Notes: generated from the sequence alone by a model not told the origin. Positions 41,652-50,638 are shown, counted from the stretch's first letter. The stretch: 58,329 nucleotides of DNA from an uncultured Alphaproteobacteria bacterium (GCA_902826095.1 CADEDN010000019.1:1-58329), one strand, 5' to 3'. Program-made: numbers and translations.

Positions 41652-42121
41652 GGTCGAAGGAGCCGTTGGCGTCGGCGCGCGGCTTTGGCGCGCGATCGCG
41701 CTCCCCGCCCGGGCGCAAACAAGCCGTCAGGCATGATGCGGCGCAACCTCGAGATCATCACGACGCTTTCAAGGGATTGACGCCTCCGATCGACCGCCAG
41801 GAATTTCGCCGACACAATGATCCCGTCCCGGTTCCTGTCCTGGTCTGGCCCTTCCGCCTCAGCGGCGCCCATTCCGGCAAGCTGACTGATTGGCGCTGGC
41901 ACATAGGATATGCGCTGGCTCCTGTCGATTCCCGGGGGCATGTTGCGCCAGAACGCCGGGGACGGCAAAGTGGCGGCGCCTTCATTGATGCGCCGCCCGC
42001 CTGACCGACCGAAGTAGCTTCCGCCCAATGATGCCCGGCGTGTCGCCCGCCGCGCCGTGCGGACGCCTAAACCGTGACCAAGGTGACAGTTCGCCGGCAG
42101 CCCCCGACGCACCCTCACGCC
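41652..42121. other. 470-bp gap without a confident gene
   Basis: Divergent intergenic region between the membrane protein and the Crp-like regulator. A plus-strand frame ending at 42004 has a fairly coding-like run (PPIDRQEFRRHNDPVPVPVL) but no good start and no family. Treat as possible gene remnant or untranslated leader. Confidence 0.3.
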
Positions 42122-42139
42122 ATGGCGGAATCCCCGACA

Positions 42140-42829
42140 ATGAACAGTGACAGGCCGTCCATTCTCGCCGCGCTTTCCAGATCCCGGCTGTTCGCCAATC
42201 TCGGCCGCGACGATCTGGAAAAGCTTGCAGCCTCTCCGCGGCTGATGCTCCGGAAGGGCGAGGAGCTCTTCGCCGCGGGCGCGCCGGCGAAGGCGGTCTA
42301 TCTCGTCCTCTCCGGCGAGGTGACGCTTGAAATCGCCGATATCGATGGCAAGACCATCAGCGTCGCCGCGCATGGACCGGGCGGCGTCTTCGGTGAACTC
42401 GCCGTGCTTGACGGCAAGCCGCGATCCGTCGCGGCGCGGGCGAGCGCGGATTCGGCGCTGCTCAGCATTTCCGCCGCCGGCTTTCTCAACCTGGTGCGGT
42501 CGAGCCCCGATTTCGCCATGACCATCATTAGGGACCTTGCCGGAAAAGTGCGTGCGACCAACAGCAAAGTCTCCGACTTGAGCTTTCAAACGCTCCTCGC
42601 GCGCGTCGCGGGCCTCCTCGCCGATCTCGCCGACGCTGAAGGAGCGGACTTGCCGACACTCCGCATTACACAGAGCGAGATCGCCAATCGGCTCGGCGCC
42701 TCACGCGAGAAAGTGAACGGCCATCTGCAGGCGATTCAGGATGAGGGCGCGATCCGCCTCGCGCGGGGACGCATCGAAATCAGAAGCCGCGCAATTCTGC
42801 ATCGCCTCCGCGGCGAGCCCGCCTCATGA
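42140..42829 (+). CDS. Crp/Fnr family regulator
   Basis: 229 residues from the ATG at 42140, which GCGGAA precedes; an ATG at 42122 is possible. The cyclic-nucleotide-binding beta-roll contains GEVTLEIADIDGKTISVA and a phosphate-binding cassette VFGELAVLDGKPRSVAARA, close to the CRP pattern GEL...RSA, so cAMP or cGMP binding is likely. No Fnr-type cysteine cluster is present. The winged helix is ITQSEIANRLGASREKVNGH. A class III nucleotide cyclase gene starts 480 bp downstream, which supports a signalling unit. Its stop overlaps that of a convergent small membrane gene. Confidence 0.9.
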   Translation: MNSDRPSILAALSRSRLFANLGRDDLEKLAASPRLMLRKGEELFAAGAPAKAVYLVLSGEVTLEIADIDGKTISVAAHGPGGVFGELAVLDGKPRSVAARASADSALLSISAAGFLNLVRSSPDFAMTIIRDLAGKVRATNSKVSDLSFQTLLARVAGLLADLADAEGADLPTLRITQSEIANRLGASREKVNGHLQAIQDEGAIRLARGRIEIRSRAILHRLRGEPAS

Positions 42830-43117
42830 AAAAGCAGGCGTCAGAATCGACACCACCGCGGCGGCGCCGACGGCGAGCGTGAAGGCGCCGCGCCGCGTCA
42901 ACGGCCTGAAATAGAAAACCGACGCCGGCCCGGAAGCGGCGACCAGCAGTGCGCCGAACGCGGCCGCCGCCGTCGCGCCAAATCCGGTGACCGCGAACAA
43001 GGACGCCGCCTTCATGGCGCCCGACGCTGCCCCATTGATCGCGAAATCAAAGGCGAGCGCCGTCAGGGACCCAAGCCCCGCCACAAGAAGCAGCTCAAAA
43101 AAAGGCGAAATCCGCAT
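42824..43117 (-). CDS. Small hydrophobic membrane protein
   Basis: 97 residues from the ATG at 43117 (MRISPFFELL), with three probable TMs (LLVAGLGSLTALAFDFAI; ASLFAVTGFGATAAAAFGAL; GAFTLAVGAAAVVSIL). No family recognised. It lies between the Crp-like regulator and the cyclase on the opposite strand and shares the palindromic stop TCATGA with the former. Confidence 0.55.
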   Translation of the reverse strand: MRISPFFELLLVAGLGSLTALAFDFAINGAASGAMKAASLFAVTGFGATAAAAFGALLVAASGPASVFYFRPLTRRGAFTLAVGAAAVVSILTPAFS

Positions 43118-43308
43118 GACCTCAATGAAAGACCGCAATGCAGCAAAAATTTGATCGCGACGACCGGCGGCGAATATTTGAAGCCCGATCTATGCGGGTC
43201 CGCTCGCGATATTCTGTAACAAAGGTCACACAAGCGGCCCGTCGCGACCGCATTTTCTTGGCGACCACAGTGGAGTATAGGGGAAGTCCAAGCGGGGAAC
43301 CGGCCAAT

Positions 43309-45174
43309 ATGAGCATGACCGCTGTCAGCGACGGCGCCGATGTCGCGCCGCGACGGCTGACGACCGTCGTCGCCGCCGACATTTGCGGCTATTCGCGCCT
43401 CGCCGAGACGAGCGATGAGGCCGCGGTCAAGACCGTCAACATCGTCCGCGCCGCCTTCGAACGCGTCGTCGCGCAACGTCGCGGGAGGATCTTCCATTCG
43501 GCCGGCGACGGCTTTCTCGCCGAATTTCCAAGCGCCGCCGACGGCGTTCTCGCCGCGCTCGAATTCGTCGCCGACATCAAGGCGAGAAACAGCCTCTCGC
43601 CGACCAGCCCCGGCGCGCAGGTGCGCGCCGGCGTCCATTCCGGCGACGTCATCGAACAGCCGGGCGGAGATTTGCTCGGCCACGGCGTCAACATCGCGGC
43701 GAGACTGCAAGGAGAAGCCGAACCCAACGGCGTTCTCGTGTCGCTCGCCGCGGTGAATTTGGTGCGCGGGTCTGTGGAAGCGCATTTCTCAAGGCGCGGG
43801 CCGCTGGCGCTGAAGAACATCGACGAGCCGGTGGTGGCGTTTGATGCGGCGGGGGCGCGAACCGATCTCGGCCCCGCGCAAAGCCTTTTGCGTGCAATTC
43901 TTCGAATTCGACGTATTTCGCCCACTGCACTGATGCTTGCTGCATTCGGCATGATACTTCTGTTGATGACGGCGACAATTCTCCAACGCACAATCAACCC
44001 GGAGAACTCACACGCGAATGCACAGATAAATGCAGCGTTCGAGCGCGATATTTCAATACTTTCACCTGGCGAGAAGAATTATTTGGATCGGCAGTATCTG
44101 GCGAAAGTGCTTCAAACTCTCACTAGCTCCCATAATGATTCTGCCGGAGCGGTCCTGACGCTGCTCGAAGCTGACGATACCACCGCCGCGATCCGAATCC
44201 TGAAAGAAAGACTTCAAGAGCCTCAGCTCTCGACAAACGAATATGTCGAACTAAATCATCAAATCGGCGCGATCGCGGAACTCGCGGCTCCGGCGGAAGC
44301 TGCGGCCGCCTACCGCCGAATTCTCGCCAAGCAACCTGACGACGCTTTCGCGCTTGCGCGCCTCGCGAGCGCATACTTGTCTCAAAATCGCCTTAAGCTG
44401 TCGCGAGAATACTACGAAGCGGCGCTTTCAAAAGGGTTCTCCGATGAAAAAATAAAGCTGCTACTGCAAGCCGATCTCGCATTCATCTTCAATCTGGAAA
44501 GAAGACTGCCAGAAGCTATCGCATCGTTCACGGCGATTGTCGATCGCGCATCCGAAATCGGGTTTGACGAGCTTGAAGCAAATGCGCGGGCGAGTCTCGG
44601 GATCGCTTTGGGGCAAGCAGAACGCTTCAGCGAAGCGCGCGAGCAGTACCTCGCCGTATTATTGATCCAACCGGAAGATAGTTATCTCGCGTCGAAGGCA
44701 CGGTCGGCTTGGGGAATCGCCCATATCGCTCGGATGGAAGGAAATCTTCCGCTTGCAGAGCGCTTTTACGATCGCGCTCTTGACTATGAAGTTCGAGCGA
44801 ACCGTGCACATGGTAAGTCGTCCGTTCTATTTGGCATGGCAATGACGGATATTGCCTTCGCGAAGAAAGCGCGTGTTGGTGCAGACTCAGAATCATTCTC
44901 CGCGCGGCTGGCCAGGGCAGAAAAGCGATTGAACGAGTCTCTCTCTATAGCTCGCAAAGACAGCCTGATCTTTCATATCAACATGGGTCTCGTCGGACTT
45001 TCGCAGGTCTTTCTATTGCGCGGAGATTATCAGACGGCGTGCGAATACATAGCTCAGTCAGCCGCATTGCTAACGGAGCACGAGGTTGCTTTGACTTCGA
45101 TCAGTCCGGAAGTCCGGGCAATGGCGTCGGAGACAGGTTGCCCGTCTCACCTCGATCAGAAAGCCATTCGGTAA
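43309..45174 (+). CDS. Class III adenylate/guanylate cyclase with TPR repeats
   Basis: 621 residues from the ATG at 43309. Residues about 15-190 are a class III cyclase: metal Asp24 in VVAADICGYSRL, the second Asp67 in HSAGDGFLAEF, and the transition-state Asn/Arg in HGVNIAARLQGE. All key residues appear present. A TM lies near residues 205-235 (PTALMLAAFGMILLLMTATI). The remainder is a series of helical TPR-type repeats (EAAAAYRRILAKQPDDAFAL, then ARLASAYLSQNRLKLSREYY, then RLPEAIASFTAI). Substrate, cAMP or cGMP, is not decided. From about codon 190 the base composition falls below that of the flanking genes. A Crp-like regulator precedes it. Confidence 0.9.
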   Translation: MSMTAVSDGADVAPRRLTTVVAADICGYSRLAETSDEAAVKTVNIVRAAFERVVAQRRGRIFHSAGDGFLAEFPSAADGVLAALEFVADIKARNSLSPTSPGAQVRAGVHSGDVIEQPGGDLLGHGVNIAARLQGEAEPNGVLVSLAAVNLVRGSVEAHFSRRGPLALKNIDEPVVAFDAAGARTDLGPAQSLLRAILRIRRISPTALMLAAFGMILLLMTATILQRTINPENSHANAQINAAFERDISILSPGEKNYLDRQYLAKVLQTLTSSHNDSAGAVLTLLEADDTTAAIRILKERLQEPQLSTNEYVELNHQIGAIAELAAPAEAAAAYRRILAKQPDDAFALARLASAYLSQNRLKLSREYYEAALSKGFSDEKIKLLLQADLAFIFNLERRLPEAIASFTAIVDRASEIGFDELEANARASLGIALGQAERFSEAREQYLAVLLIQPEDSYLASKARSAWGIAHIARMEGNLPLAERFYDRALDYEVRANRAHGKSSVLFGMAMTDIAFAKKARVGADSESFSARLARAEKRLNESLSIARKDSLIFHINMGLVGLSQVFLLRGDYQTACEYIAQSAALLTEHEVALTSISPEVRAMASETGCPSHLDQKAIR

Positions 45175-45241
45175 CGCATTCGGGATCGTGTTATTCTAGG
45201 TCCCAGTCCTTTTGCTTGCTTTGAAACCGACGGTGCGCCGC

Positions 45242-45781
45242 TTACCTGCAATTCAAAAAATGCCTTGGTGAGACAACGATTTTTTCGACAGGTCGTTTGA
45301 GATTGATCATTTCAACGAGTATATCCAAATCCGCCTTCCCGTTCGTCAGATCAAGGTCGCGATTCTCAAAAATCGTCAGTCCGGTGCTCATAGTGTGCAT
45401 TTTTGTGAATTCGGCAAATTTGTTCGCGTCCTCCAACAGCGCGGCTAAGGCGGCAAGCTCGTCGCGCGTCGCGACATTCTCGTCTTGAATAGGCTGCCCT
45501 CTGTGATGAATATCTGCATCGGTGAAGCATAGATCAAGTGTCACTTCGGCTTTTCGGGCTGACACTTTCTTTTCTTCATCTTGCCTCTTGTTGACCATGT
45601 AATTTCTTGCCCGAAGCAAGATTAGGCGCATGATCGCTGTCTTCATCCTATCCATTCGACGCGCGTCTTCGTTTGTGAACAGGCGCTTATAGACAAACTC
45701 ATCGTCTGGCTTACGCGGATCATATTGAATGTGAGCCGCGTCCGCCAAATCCTTCATCAAACCTGAACAAAATTCACCCAC
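45242..45781 (-). CDS. Hypothetical protein, 179 residues
   Basis: GTG start with GGAG 5 bases upstream. No recognised domain. It is strongly charged and helical, with VYKRLFTNEDARRMDRMKTA and EEKKVSARKAEV, and no signal peptide. GC content and codon choice are lower than the flanking catabolic genes. It is in the disturbed patch beside the cyclase gene and is likely foreign or recently acquired. Confidence 0.5.
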   Translation of the reverse strand: MGEFCSGLMKDLADAAHIQYDPRKPDDEFVYKRLFTNEDARRMDRMKTAIMRLILLRARNYMVNKRQDEEKKVSARKAEVTLDLCFTDADIHHRGQPIQDENVATRDELAALAALLEDANKFAEFTKMHTMSTGLTIFENRDLDLTNGKADLDILVEMINLKRPVEKIVVSPRHFLNCR

Positions 45782-45874
45782 GGGAGTCTCCCTTGACCAG
45801 CTTCATGTACCAGATTCGCACAGCGCATCGAGAGTAACTGTGACGGTCGTCACGCAAACAAACCAATAAGGACG

Positions 45875-45965
45875 GTGAGGCGCCGAAGGTATGGTAGGCG
45901 ACGGAGACCATAATCGGCGCGTTGACGCCCACCATACCGACATTAGCGGCCTTGTCGACGCGCGC
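45875..45965 (-). pseudogene. Remnant of methylmalonate-semialdehyde dehydrogenase
   Basis: In a 94-codon frame at 45774-46058 the run NVGMVGVNAPIMVSVAYHTF matches the C-terminal NVGMVGINVPIPVPVAYHSF of the intact mmsA at 46.8 kb, with the flanks unrelated. No dehydrogenase sequence lies either side. A fragment of a duplicated or exchanged gene is the simplest reading. Confidence 0.75.
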
Positions 45966-46061
45966 CGCCGTCACGCGATCCGATTCCGCCAATGCGTGCC
46001 GATCACCTTGATTCGATAGCGGCAGCACAGTAGCGTGCGCTATTAATTGATGGAGCAAATT

Positions 46062-46361
46062 ATGAAATCTCAGGCCATTGTTTCAGGAGTTGCGTTCGTC
46101 TTCGGCCTCGCCGCATTCAGCACCGCAAGCGCCAATTGTATTGGACTTGGCGCGGCCGGTTCGAAGTCCGCCCCAAGTCAAGAAGCGCATGCAGTTCATT
46201 GCTGGCATGTCCACCCTCAACTTGCGTTGAGCGGAATGGTCGACTCGGTCAGCCCGCTCTCGGATCGTATGCGTTCTCGAATCGAAGCAGTGCGCAACTA
46301 CGGAAGCGTGTTGCGGTCGCTCAATTGGCTACATCTTCGACCAGCGCGGCAGTCGCTTTAA
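46062..46361 (+). CDS. Putative small secreted protein, possibly broken
   Basis: About 99 residues. GGAG precedes the ATG at 46062. Residues 1-24 are a plausible signal peptide (GVAFVFGLAAFSTASA-N). The rest is unrecognised, with HCWHVHPQ and a basic end. The last third could continue in another frame, so the gene may be frameshifted or decayed. Low confidence. Confidence 0.35.
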   Translation: MKSQAIVSGVAFVFGLAAFSTASANCIGLGAAGSKSAPSQEAHAVHCWHVHPQLALSGMVDSVSPLSDRMRSRIEAVRNYGSVLRSLNWLHLRPARQSL

Positions 46362-46434
46362 GCAAAGCCTCCAACACCTTCCTTCGGTGACTGAAAGTTC
46401 GGCTACGTTGGCCGCGCGAATAGCGATCGAGCGA

Positions 46435-46749
46435 TCAGTGAGCGAACCGGCCCGTGAAATCTCCCAACTCCACCACCTCCAGGAACCGGAACCGGTGAAA
46501 GCCCAAGTCGTTCGTCATGATTGTCTTGACGCCGTGTTCGCGCATCAGCATCGCGGTGTGCGCATGGTGGAGGATGTCGCCGGAGAGATGCGGCGTTTCG
46601 GCGATGACTTCGGCGGCTACGTCCCGATGGCGCGGCGCCGACTCGAGGACGGAGTAGCCGGGCGACGCCAGAAGCCCGGCGACGAATTCCCATGCCTTCG
46701 GCGCGGTCCAAGATTTTGCAAAGACGCGCGCGTAGGTGGCGACGCACAT
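46435..46749 (-). pseudogene. Truncated VapC-like PIN-domain toxin
   Basis: The 104 residues match the C-terminal two thirds of PIN toxins: FAKSWTAPKAWEFVAGLLAS, SAPRHRDVAAEVIAETPHLS, ILHHAHTAMLMREHGVKTIM and TNDLGFHRFRFLEVV. The N-terminal strand with the first catalytic Asp and the following Glu, which a complete PIN domain needs, is missing because the frame begins 24 bp after the mmsA stop. No antitoxin gene is nearby. It is almost certainly inactive. Confidence 0.75.
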
Positions 46750-46772
46750 TTATGCCTTTCCGCTCTGCCGCC

Positions 46773-48269
46773 CTACCCCATCGTCGGAATAACGAACTCC
46801 GCGCCCTGCGCGTCCTCCGGCCACTTCGCGGTGACGGTTTTTATCTTCGTCCAGAAGCGCAGCCCTTCCGGGCCGTACTGGTTGGTGTCGCCGAAATGGG
46901 AGCGTTTCCAGCCGCCGAAGCTGTGATAGGCGACGGGCACGGGGATCGGCACGTTGATCCCGACCATGCCGACATTCACCTGGCGCGCGAATTCGCGCGC
47001 GGCGGCGCCGTTGCGGGTGAAGATCGAAACGCCGTTGCCGTATTGATGCTTTGAGGGAAGCGCCAACGCCTCCTCGAAATTCTGCGCCCGGACGATCTGA
47101 AGCACGGGGCCGAAGATTTCATCCTGATACGATTTATGGCCGGGCCTTGCGTGATCGAGGAGCGTGCCGCCGAGGAAGAAGCCGTTCTCATACCCCTGAA
47201 GCTTGAAGCCGCGCCCGTCGACGATCGGCTTTTGCCCTTCGTCGATCGCCAGCTGGATGTAGCCCTCGACGCGTTGCTTGTGCGCCACGGTGACGAGCGG
47301 TCCGAGATCGGACTCTTCCGACAGCGACGGTCCGATGCGCAGCGCTTCAACGCGCGGGCGGAGCATGTCGACGAGCCTTGCCGCCGTCTTCTCGCCGACC
47401 GGCACGGCGACTGGCGTCGCCATGCAGCGCTCGCCCGCCGAACCATAGGCCGAGCCGATGAGCTGGTTGGCGACGCTCTCCATGTCGGCGTCGGGAAGGA
47501 CGATCAGATGGTTTTTCGCGCCGCCGAAAGCCTGCACGCGTTTTCCCCGCGCCGCGCCGTTCGCATAGATATATTGCGCGATGTCGGAGGAGCCGACGAA
47601 GGAAATCGCCTTGACGCGGTCGTCCTCGATCAGCGCGTCGACCGCTTCCTTGTCGCCGTTGACGATGTTGAGAACGCCTTCGGGGAGCCCCGCCTCCATC
47701 ATCAGCTCGGCGAGACGGATCGGGACCGACGGGTCCTTTTCCGAGGGCTTCACGATGAACGTGTTACCGCAGGGGATCGCGACGCCGAACATCCACATCG
47801 GGATCATCGCCGGAAAATTGAACGGCGTGATCCCGGCGCAAACCCCCAGCGGCTGGCGCATCGAATAAACGTCGATGCCCGGCCCCGCTCCGTCCGTGTA
47901 TTCCCCTTTCTGGAGATGCGGGATCCCGCAGGCGAATTCGACGACTTCGATGCCGCGCTGGATGTCGCCGCGCGCATCCGGCAAAATCTTTCCGTGCTCG
48001 GACGACAGCATCCGCGCGAGATTGTCCATATCTTTCTGGACAAGATCGAGGAACTTGAACATGACGCGCGCGCGGCGCTGCGGGTTCATCGCCGCCCAGG
48101 CGGGAAAGGCCCTTTCCGCCGCATCAACGGCCTTGGCGACCTCTGCGCGCGCCGAAAGCGCGACCTTCGCCTGGATTTCGCCGATTGTCGGGTTGAAAAC
48201 ATCGCCAAACCGGCCCGAAGCGCCGGCGACGTGCTTGCCAGAAATGAAATGCCCGATTTCCCGTGTCAT
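46773..48269 (-). CDS. mmsA: Methylmalonate-semialdehyde dehydrogenase (CoA-acylating)
   Basis: 498 residues, the standard MmsA length. It oxidises methylmalonate semialdehyde (valine breakdown) or malonate semialdehyde to propionyl-CoA or acetyl-CoA. Hallmarks: GITPFNFPAMIPMWMFGVAI, IVKPSEKDPS, AFGGAKNHLIVLPDAD, catalytic Cys in GSAGERCMATPVAV, and NVPIPVPVAYHSFGGWKRSH. The start follows AACTTC; no obvious ribosome site is visible. A small scrap of a second copy lies 0.9 kb downstream. Confidence 0.96.
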   Translation of the reverse strand: MTREIGHFISGKHVAGASGRFGDVFNPTIGEIQAKVALSARAEVAKAVDAAERAFPAWAAMNPQRRARVMFKFLDLVQKDMDNLARMLSSEHGKILPDARGDIQRGIEVVEFACGIPHLQKGEYTDGAGPGIDVYSMRQPLGVCAGITPFNFPAMIPMWMFGVAIPCGNTFIVKPSEKDPSVPIRLAELMMEAGLPEGVLNIVNGDKEAVDALIEDDRVKAISFVGSSDIAQYIYANGAARGKRVQAFGGAKNHLIVLPDADMESVANQLIGSAYGSAGERCMATPVAVPVGEKTAARLVDMLRPRVEALRIGPSLSEESDLGPLVTVAHKQRVEGYIQLAIDEGQKPIVDGRGFKLQGYENGFFLGGTLLDHARPGHKSYQDEIFGPVLQIVRAQNFEEALALPSKHQYGNGVSIFTRNGAAAREFARQVNVGMVGINVPIPVPVAYHSFGGWKRSHFGDTNQYGPEGLRFWTKIKTVTAKWPEDAQGAEFVIPTMG

Positions 48270-48373
48270 TGAAGTTCCGCCGCTGATCGCTTGTTGCCGG
48301 CGCGGACCCTAATCGCGCGACCGGCGGCGGGCAAGGCGGCGGGCAAAGCGGAGAACGGGGGCGGATCGGCGCG

Positions 48374-49597
48374 CTACAATTCCGCGTCAAGCGCCCCGAT
48401 CAGCTTCTCGACCTCCTCCTTCGCCGTGTAGTGCACGAACGAAACGCGGAGCGCGCCATGGGCGGGAGCGACCCCTTGCGCTTCGAGGCAGCGGACGCCG
48501 TAGAAATCGCCGCCGCCGCACATGATTCCATGCCGCGCAAGGCGAGCTGCGACCGCGGCGCCCGGTTCTTTGAGAACCATGGCGACCGTCGGCGCGCGCG
48601 TCGCGGCGTCGCGGGGGCCAAGGAGCCGGACGGAGTTCTTCGACTTCAGGAAATTGAGGAGCGGCTGCAGGAGCGCGGTCTCCCGCGCGCGCATCAGATC
48701 GTGGACGGCGGCGGCGCGGTCGGTCGGCGCGGCGGAGCCTCCAATATGATGCGTATAAAGAGCATCGACATAATCCGCCATGCCGGCGGACGCGGCGATT
48801 TGCGCGTGGTCGGGACCTGCCGGCGTGAACCGCTTATAGAGCGTTCCGGCGTTGAAATAATGCCCCTGATTGGGAAGGCGCTCGGCGGCGTCGCGGCGGA
48901 CAACCATGATCCCCTGATGCGGCCCGTAGGTCTTGTAGGCGGAGAAAAGATAAATGTCGGCCCCGAGCGCGTGGACGTTCGGGAAGCCGTGCGGCGCATA
49001 GGAGACGCCGTCGACGCAGGTGATCGCGCCCGCCTCCTGCGCCAACCGCGAGATTTCGAACGCCGGATTGACTTCGGCGACGATGTTCGAGGCGTGCGGA
49101 AAGGCGACGAGGCGCACCTTGCGGTCGAGGAGGCGCGCGAGGCCCTCGACTGGGAGATGGCCCGTATCGGGATCAATCTTCCACTCGCGGATCTCGACGC
49201 CGCGATCGGCGAGCCGGCGCCACGGGCCGGAATTGGCTTCATGATCCTGATTGGTGACGACGATTGCGTCGCCCGGCTTCAGCATCTGCCCGAACGCCTG
49301 CGCGAGCACATAGGTGTTTTGGGTCGTCGACGGCCCAAACGACACTTCGTCCGCTTCAACGCCGAGCATCGCCGCAAGGCGTGCGCGCGCTTCGTCCATC
49401 TCCTCGCCGGCAAGGCGCGAGGCGTCGAACGGCCCATAGGGCTGAACTTTCCGCTCACGGTAATAGCGCGTCAGGCGATCAATCACTTGCCGGCAGGCGT
49501 AGGAGCCGCCGGCGTTTTCAAAGAACGCCTGGCCTTGCAGCGAGGGAACCGCGAAGGCGGGAAATTGCGAGCGGACGAATTCGGCATCAAATTTCAT
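48374..49597 (-). CDS. Class V aminotransferase / cysteine desulfurase-like protein
   Basis: 407 residues from the ATG at 49597 (MKFDAEFVRSQFPAF). PLP fold type I: FGPSTTQNTYVLAQAF, VTNQDHEANSGPW, ITCVDGVSYAPHG, and the PLP-binding Lys in LFSAYKTYGPHQG. The desulfurase-type Cys loop is not evident; a Cys in HGIMCGGGDFYGVRCLEAQG is the only candidate. Transamination or sulfur/selenium mobilisation is possible. It is 104 bp upstream of mmsA on the same strand. Confidence 0.85.
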   Translation of the reverse strand: MKFDAEFVRSQFPAFAVPSLQGQAFFENAGGSYACRQVIDRLTRYYRERKVQPYGPFDASRLAGEEMDEARARLAAMLGVEADEVSFGPSTTQNTYVLAQAFGQMLKPGDAIVVTNQDHEANSGPWRRLADRGVEIREWKIDPDTGHLPVEGLARLLDRKVRLVAFPHASNIVAEVNPAFEISRLAQEAGAITCVDGVSYAPHGFPNVHALGADIYLFSAYKTYGPHQGIMVVRRDAAERLPNQGHYFNAGTLYKRFTPAGPDHAQIAASAGMADYVDALYTHHIGGSAAPTDRAAAVHDLMRARETALLQPLLNFLKSKNSVRLLGPRDAATRAPTVAMVLKEPGAAVAARLARHGIMCGGGDFYGVRCLEAQGVAPAHGALRVSFVHYTAKEEVEKLIGALDAEL

Positions 49598-49675
49598 GGT
49601 CCGCAATAAGCGGCAAGCGGCGGATAATGGCAAGCGCTATGGCCTTGCCCTGGCCGGTTTTCGCGGCGGGCGCGA

Positions 49676-50173
49676 CTAGACGGCGCGCAGCCTTGGGCCG
49701 CCCACTTCCGCGAGCCGTCCGGACGCGCAGCCGACAATATGACTGATCGTCTCGCCGTCTTCGGCGAGGGGCGCCGTCATGCAACGGAAGAGGATCTTTC
49801 GGCCGTCGCAAAGGACGAGATCGCTCTCGTGATGATGCGGTCCTTCGTCGGAGACGGCGGCGTCAATATTCACCGTCGCCATGTCGAGAAGCGACAAGGT
49901 CCAGTCTGTTTCACCCTGGAGATAAATCGCCGACAATTTGGCGAGCTCCGACCCAAGATAGATGAAATAGGGGAAGCCGACTGATTGCTTCAGATCGACG
50001 ACGAAAACCCAGTTCCAGTCGGCGCCGAGATCGACGGTGCGCATGTCGGCCCAGGAAGGATAAGAGCCGCGCGCCGCCTGAGCCCAGACCGACAGGAGCC
50101 TTTGCGCAAGGCGCCGGTCGGAAGGGGGCGCGATGATCGCCTGGTCGAAGAGCCCCGCAGTCTCCTGGATCAT
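49676..50173 (-). CDS. PAS-like domain protein
   Basis: 165 residues from the ATG at 50173, which GAGGAAGG precedes at a good spacing. The body has PAS-like alternation: WNWVFVVDLKQSVGFPYFIY, LGSELAKLSAIYLQ, LVLCDGRKILFRCMTAPL, ISHIVGCASG. Similar stand-alone PAS proteins are common in alphaproteobacteria and lack known partners. No kinase or regulator is adjacent. Confidence 0.7.
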   Translation of the reverse strand: MIQETAGLFDQAIIAPPSDRRLAQRLLSVWAQAARGSYPSWADMRTVDLGADWNWVFVVDLKQSVGFPYFIYLGSELAKLSAIYLQGETDWTLSLLDMATVNIDAAVSDEGPHHHESDLVLCDGRKILFRCMTAPLAEDGETISHIVGCASGRLAEVGGPRLRAV

Positions 50174-50452
50174 CGCGCCTTCCTCGTCGCCCATCCGGCT
50201 CCGGCTTGCATTCCGGCAACCGGCATCCGCCTCTTTCACGCGCAACAAAACTCCTGCGCATTTGAAATTACGGTTCGTTCATTGAAGGCGGGTTGAAGCG
50301 AAGCGGACAATTTTACGGACTGATCGCCCGAATCGGACGGTCGGTCGCCTCGGCGCGCCCGGCTTTGCCTCGGCTCTCGGCGGCCCCCCTTACAGGCCCG
50401 GAAAACTGCCCGTATAAGCGCAGGAAATTCAGCCGCTTGACGAGGGTCTCCC

Positions 50453-50533
50453 ATGGACGCGCTTTATATGATTGTCGCCTTTATCTTGGTGATGGTTGTC
50501 TTGAACATCGCAACGACCGGACGGATCGACTAA
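50453..50533 (+). CDS. 26-residue single-span membrane peptide
   Basis: The frame MDALYMIVAFILVMVVLNIA plus a short polar tail (TTGRID) follows GAGGG at a spacing of 6, in an otherwise unassigned gap. It is one hydrophobic helix with the polar end outside or inside. Size and composition match known small membrane proteins. No homologue is claimed. It is 101 bp upstream of the Ca/Na antiporter and may be cotranscribed. Confidence 0.6.
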   Translation: MDALYMIVAFILVMVVLNIATTGRID

Positions 50534-50551
50534 GACGCAGGGCGATCCGCC

Positions 50552-50638
50552 ATGGGCGACAGAAACAGGACCGTCTACGCCGCCTCTGACGCCCGCCATC
50601 CGGCGGGGCGCCGACCGGCCATCGCCTGGCCGGAATGA
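50552..50638 (+). CDS. Possible 28-residue leader peptide coupled to the antiporter
   Basis: An ATG-started 28-codon frame (MGDRNRTVYAASDARHPAGR, then RPAIAWPE) whose stop overlaps the antiporter start in ATGA. The overlap would couple translation. It could be a leader peptide or a chance frame; no ribosome site is obvious. Confidence 0.25.
   Translation: MGDRNRTVYAASDARHPAGRRPAIAWPE

Noticed and set aside
41648-42589. 313-codon minus-strand frame across the gap and the Crp-like gene
   Set aside because: Overlaps a clear Crp/Fnr gene and shows no family.
47136-48272. 378-codon plus-strand frame opposite mmsA
   Set aside because: Antisense to an intact gene; Arg/Asp/Ala-rich composition typical of such shadows.
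48431-49609. 392-codon plus-strand frame opposite the class V aminotransferase
   Set aside because: Shadow frame with no motif; the minus-strand gene has the PLP-Lys motif.
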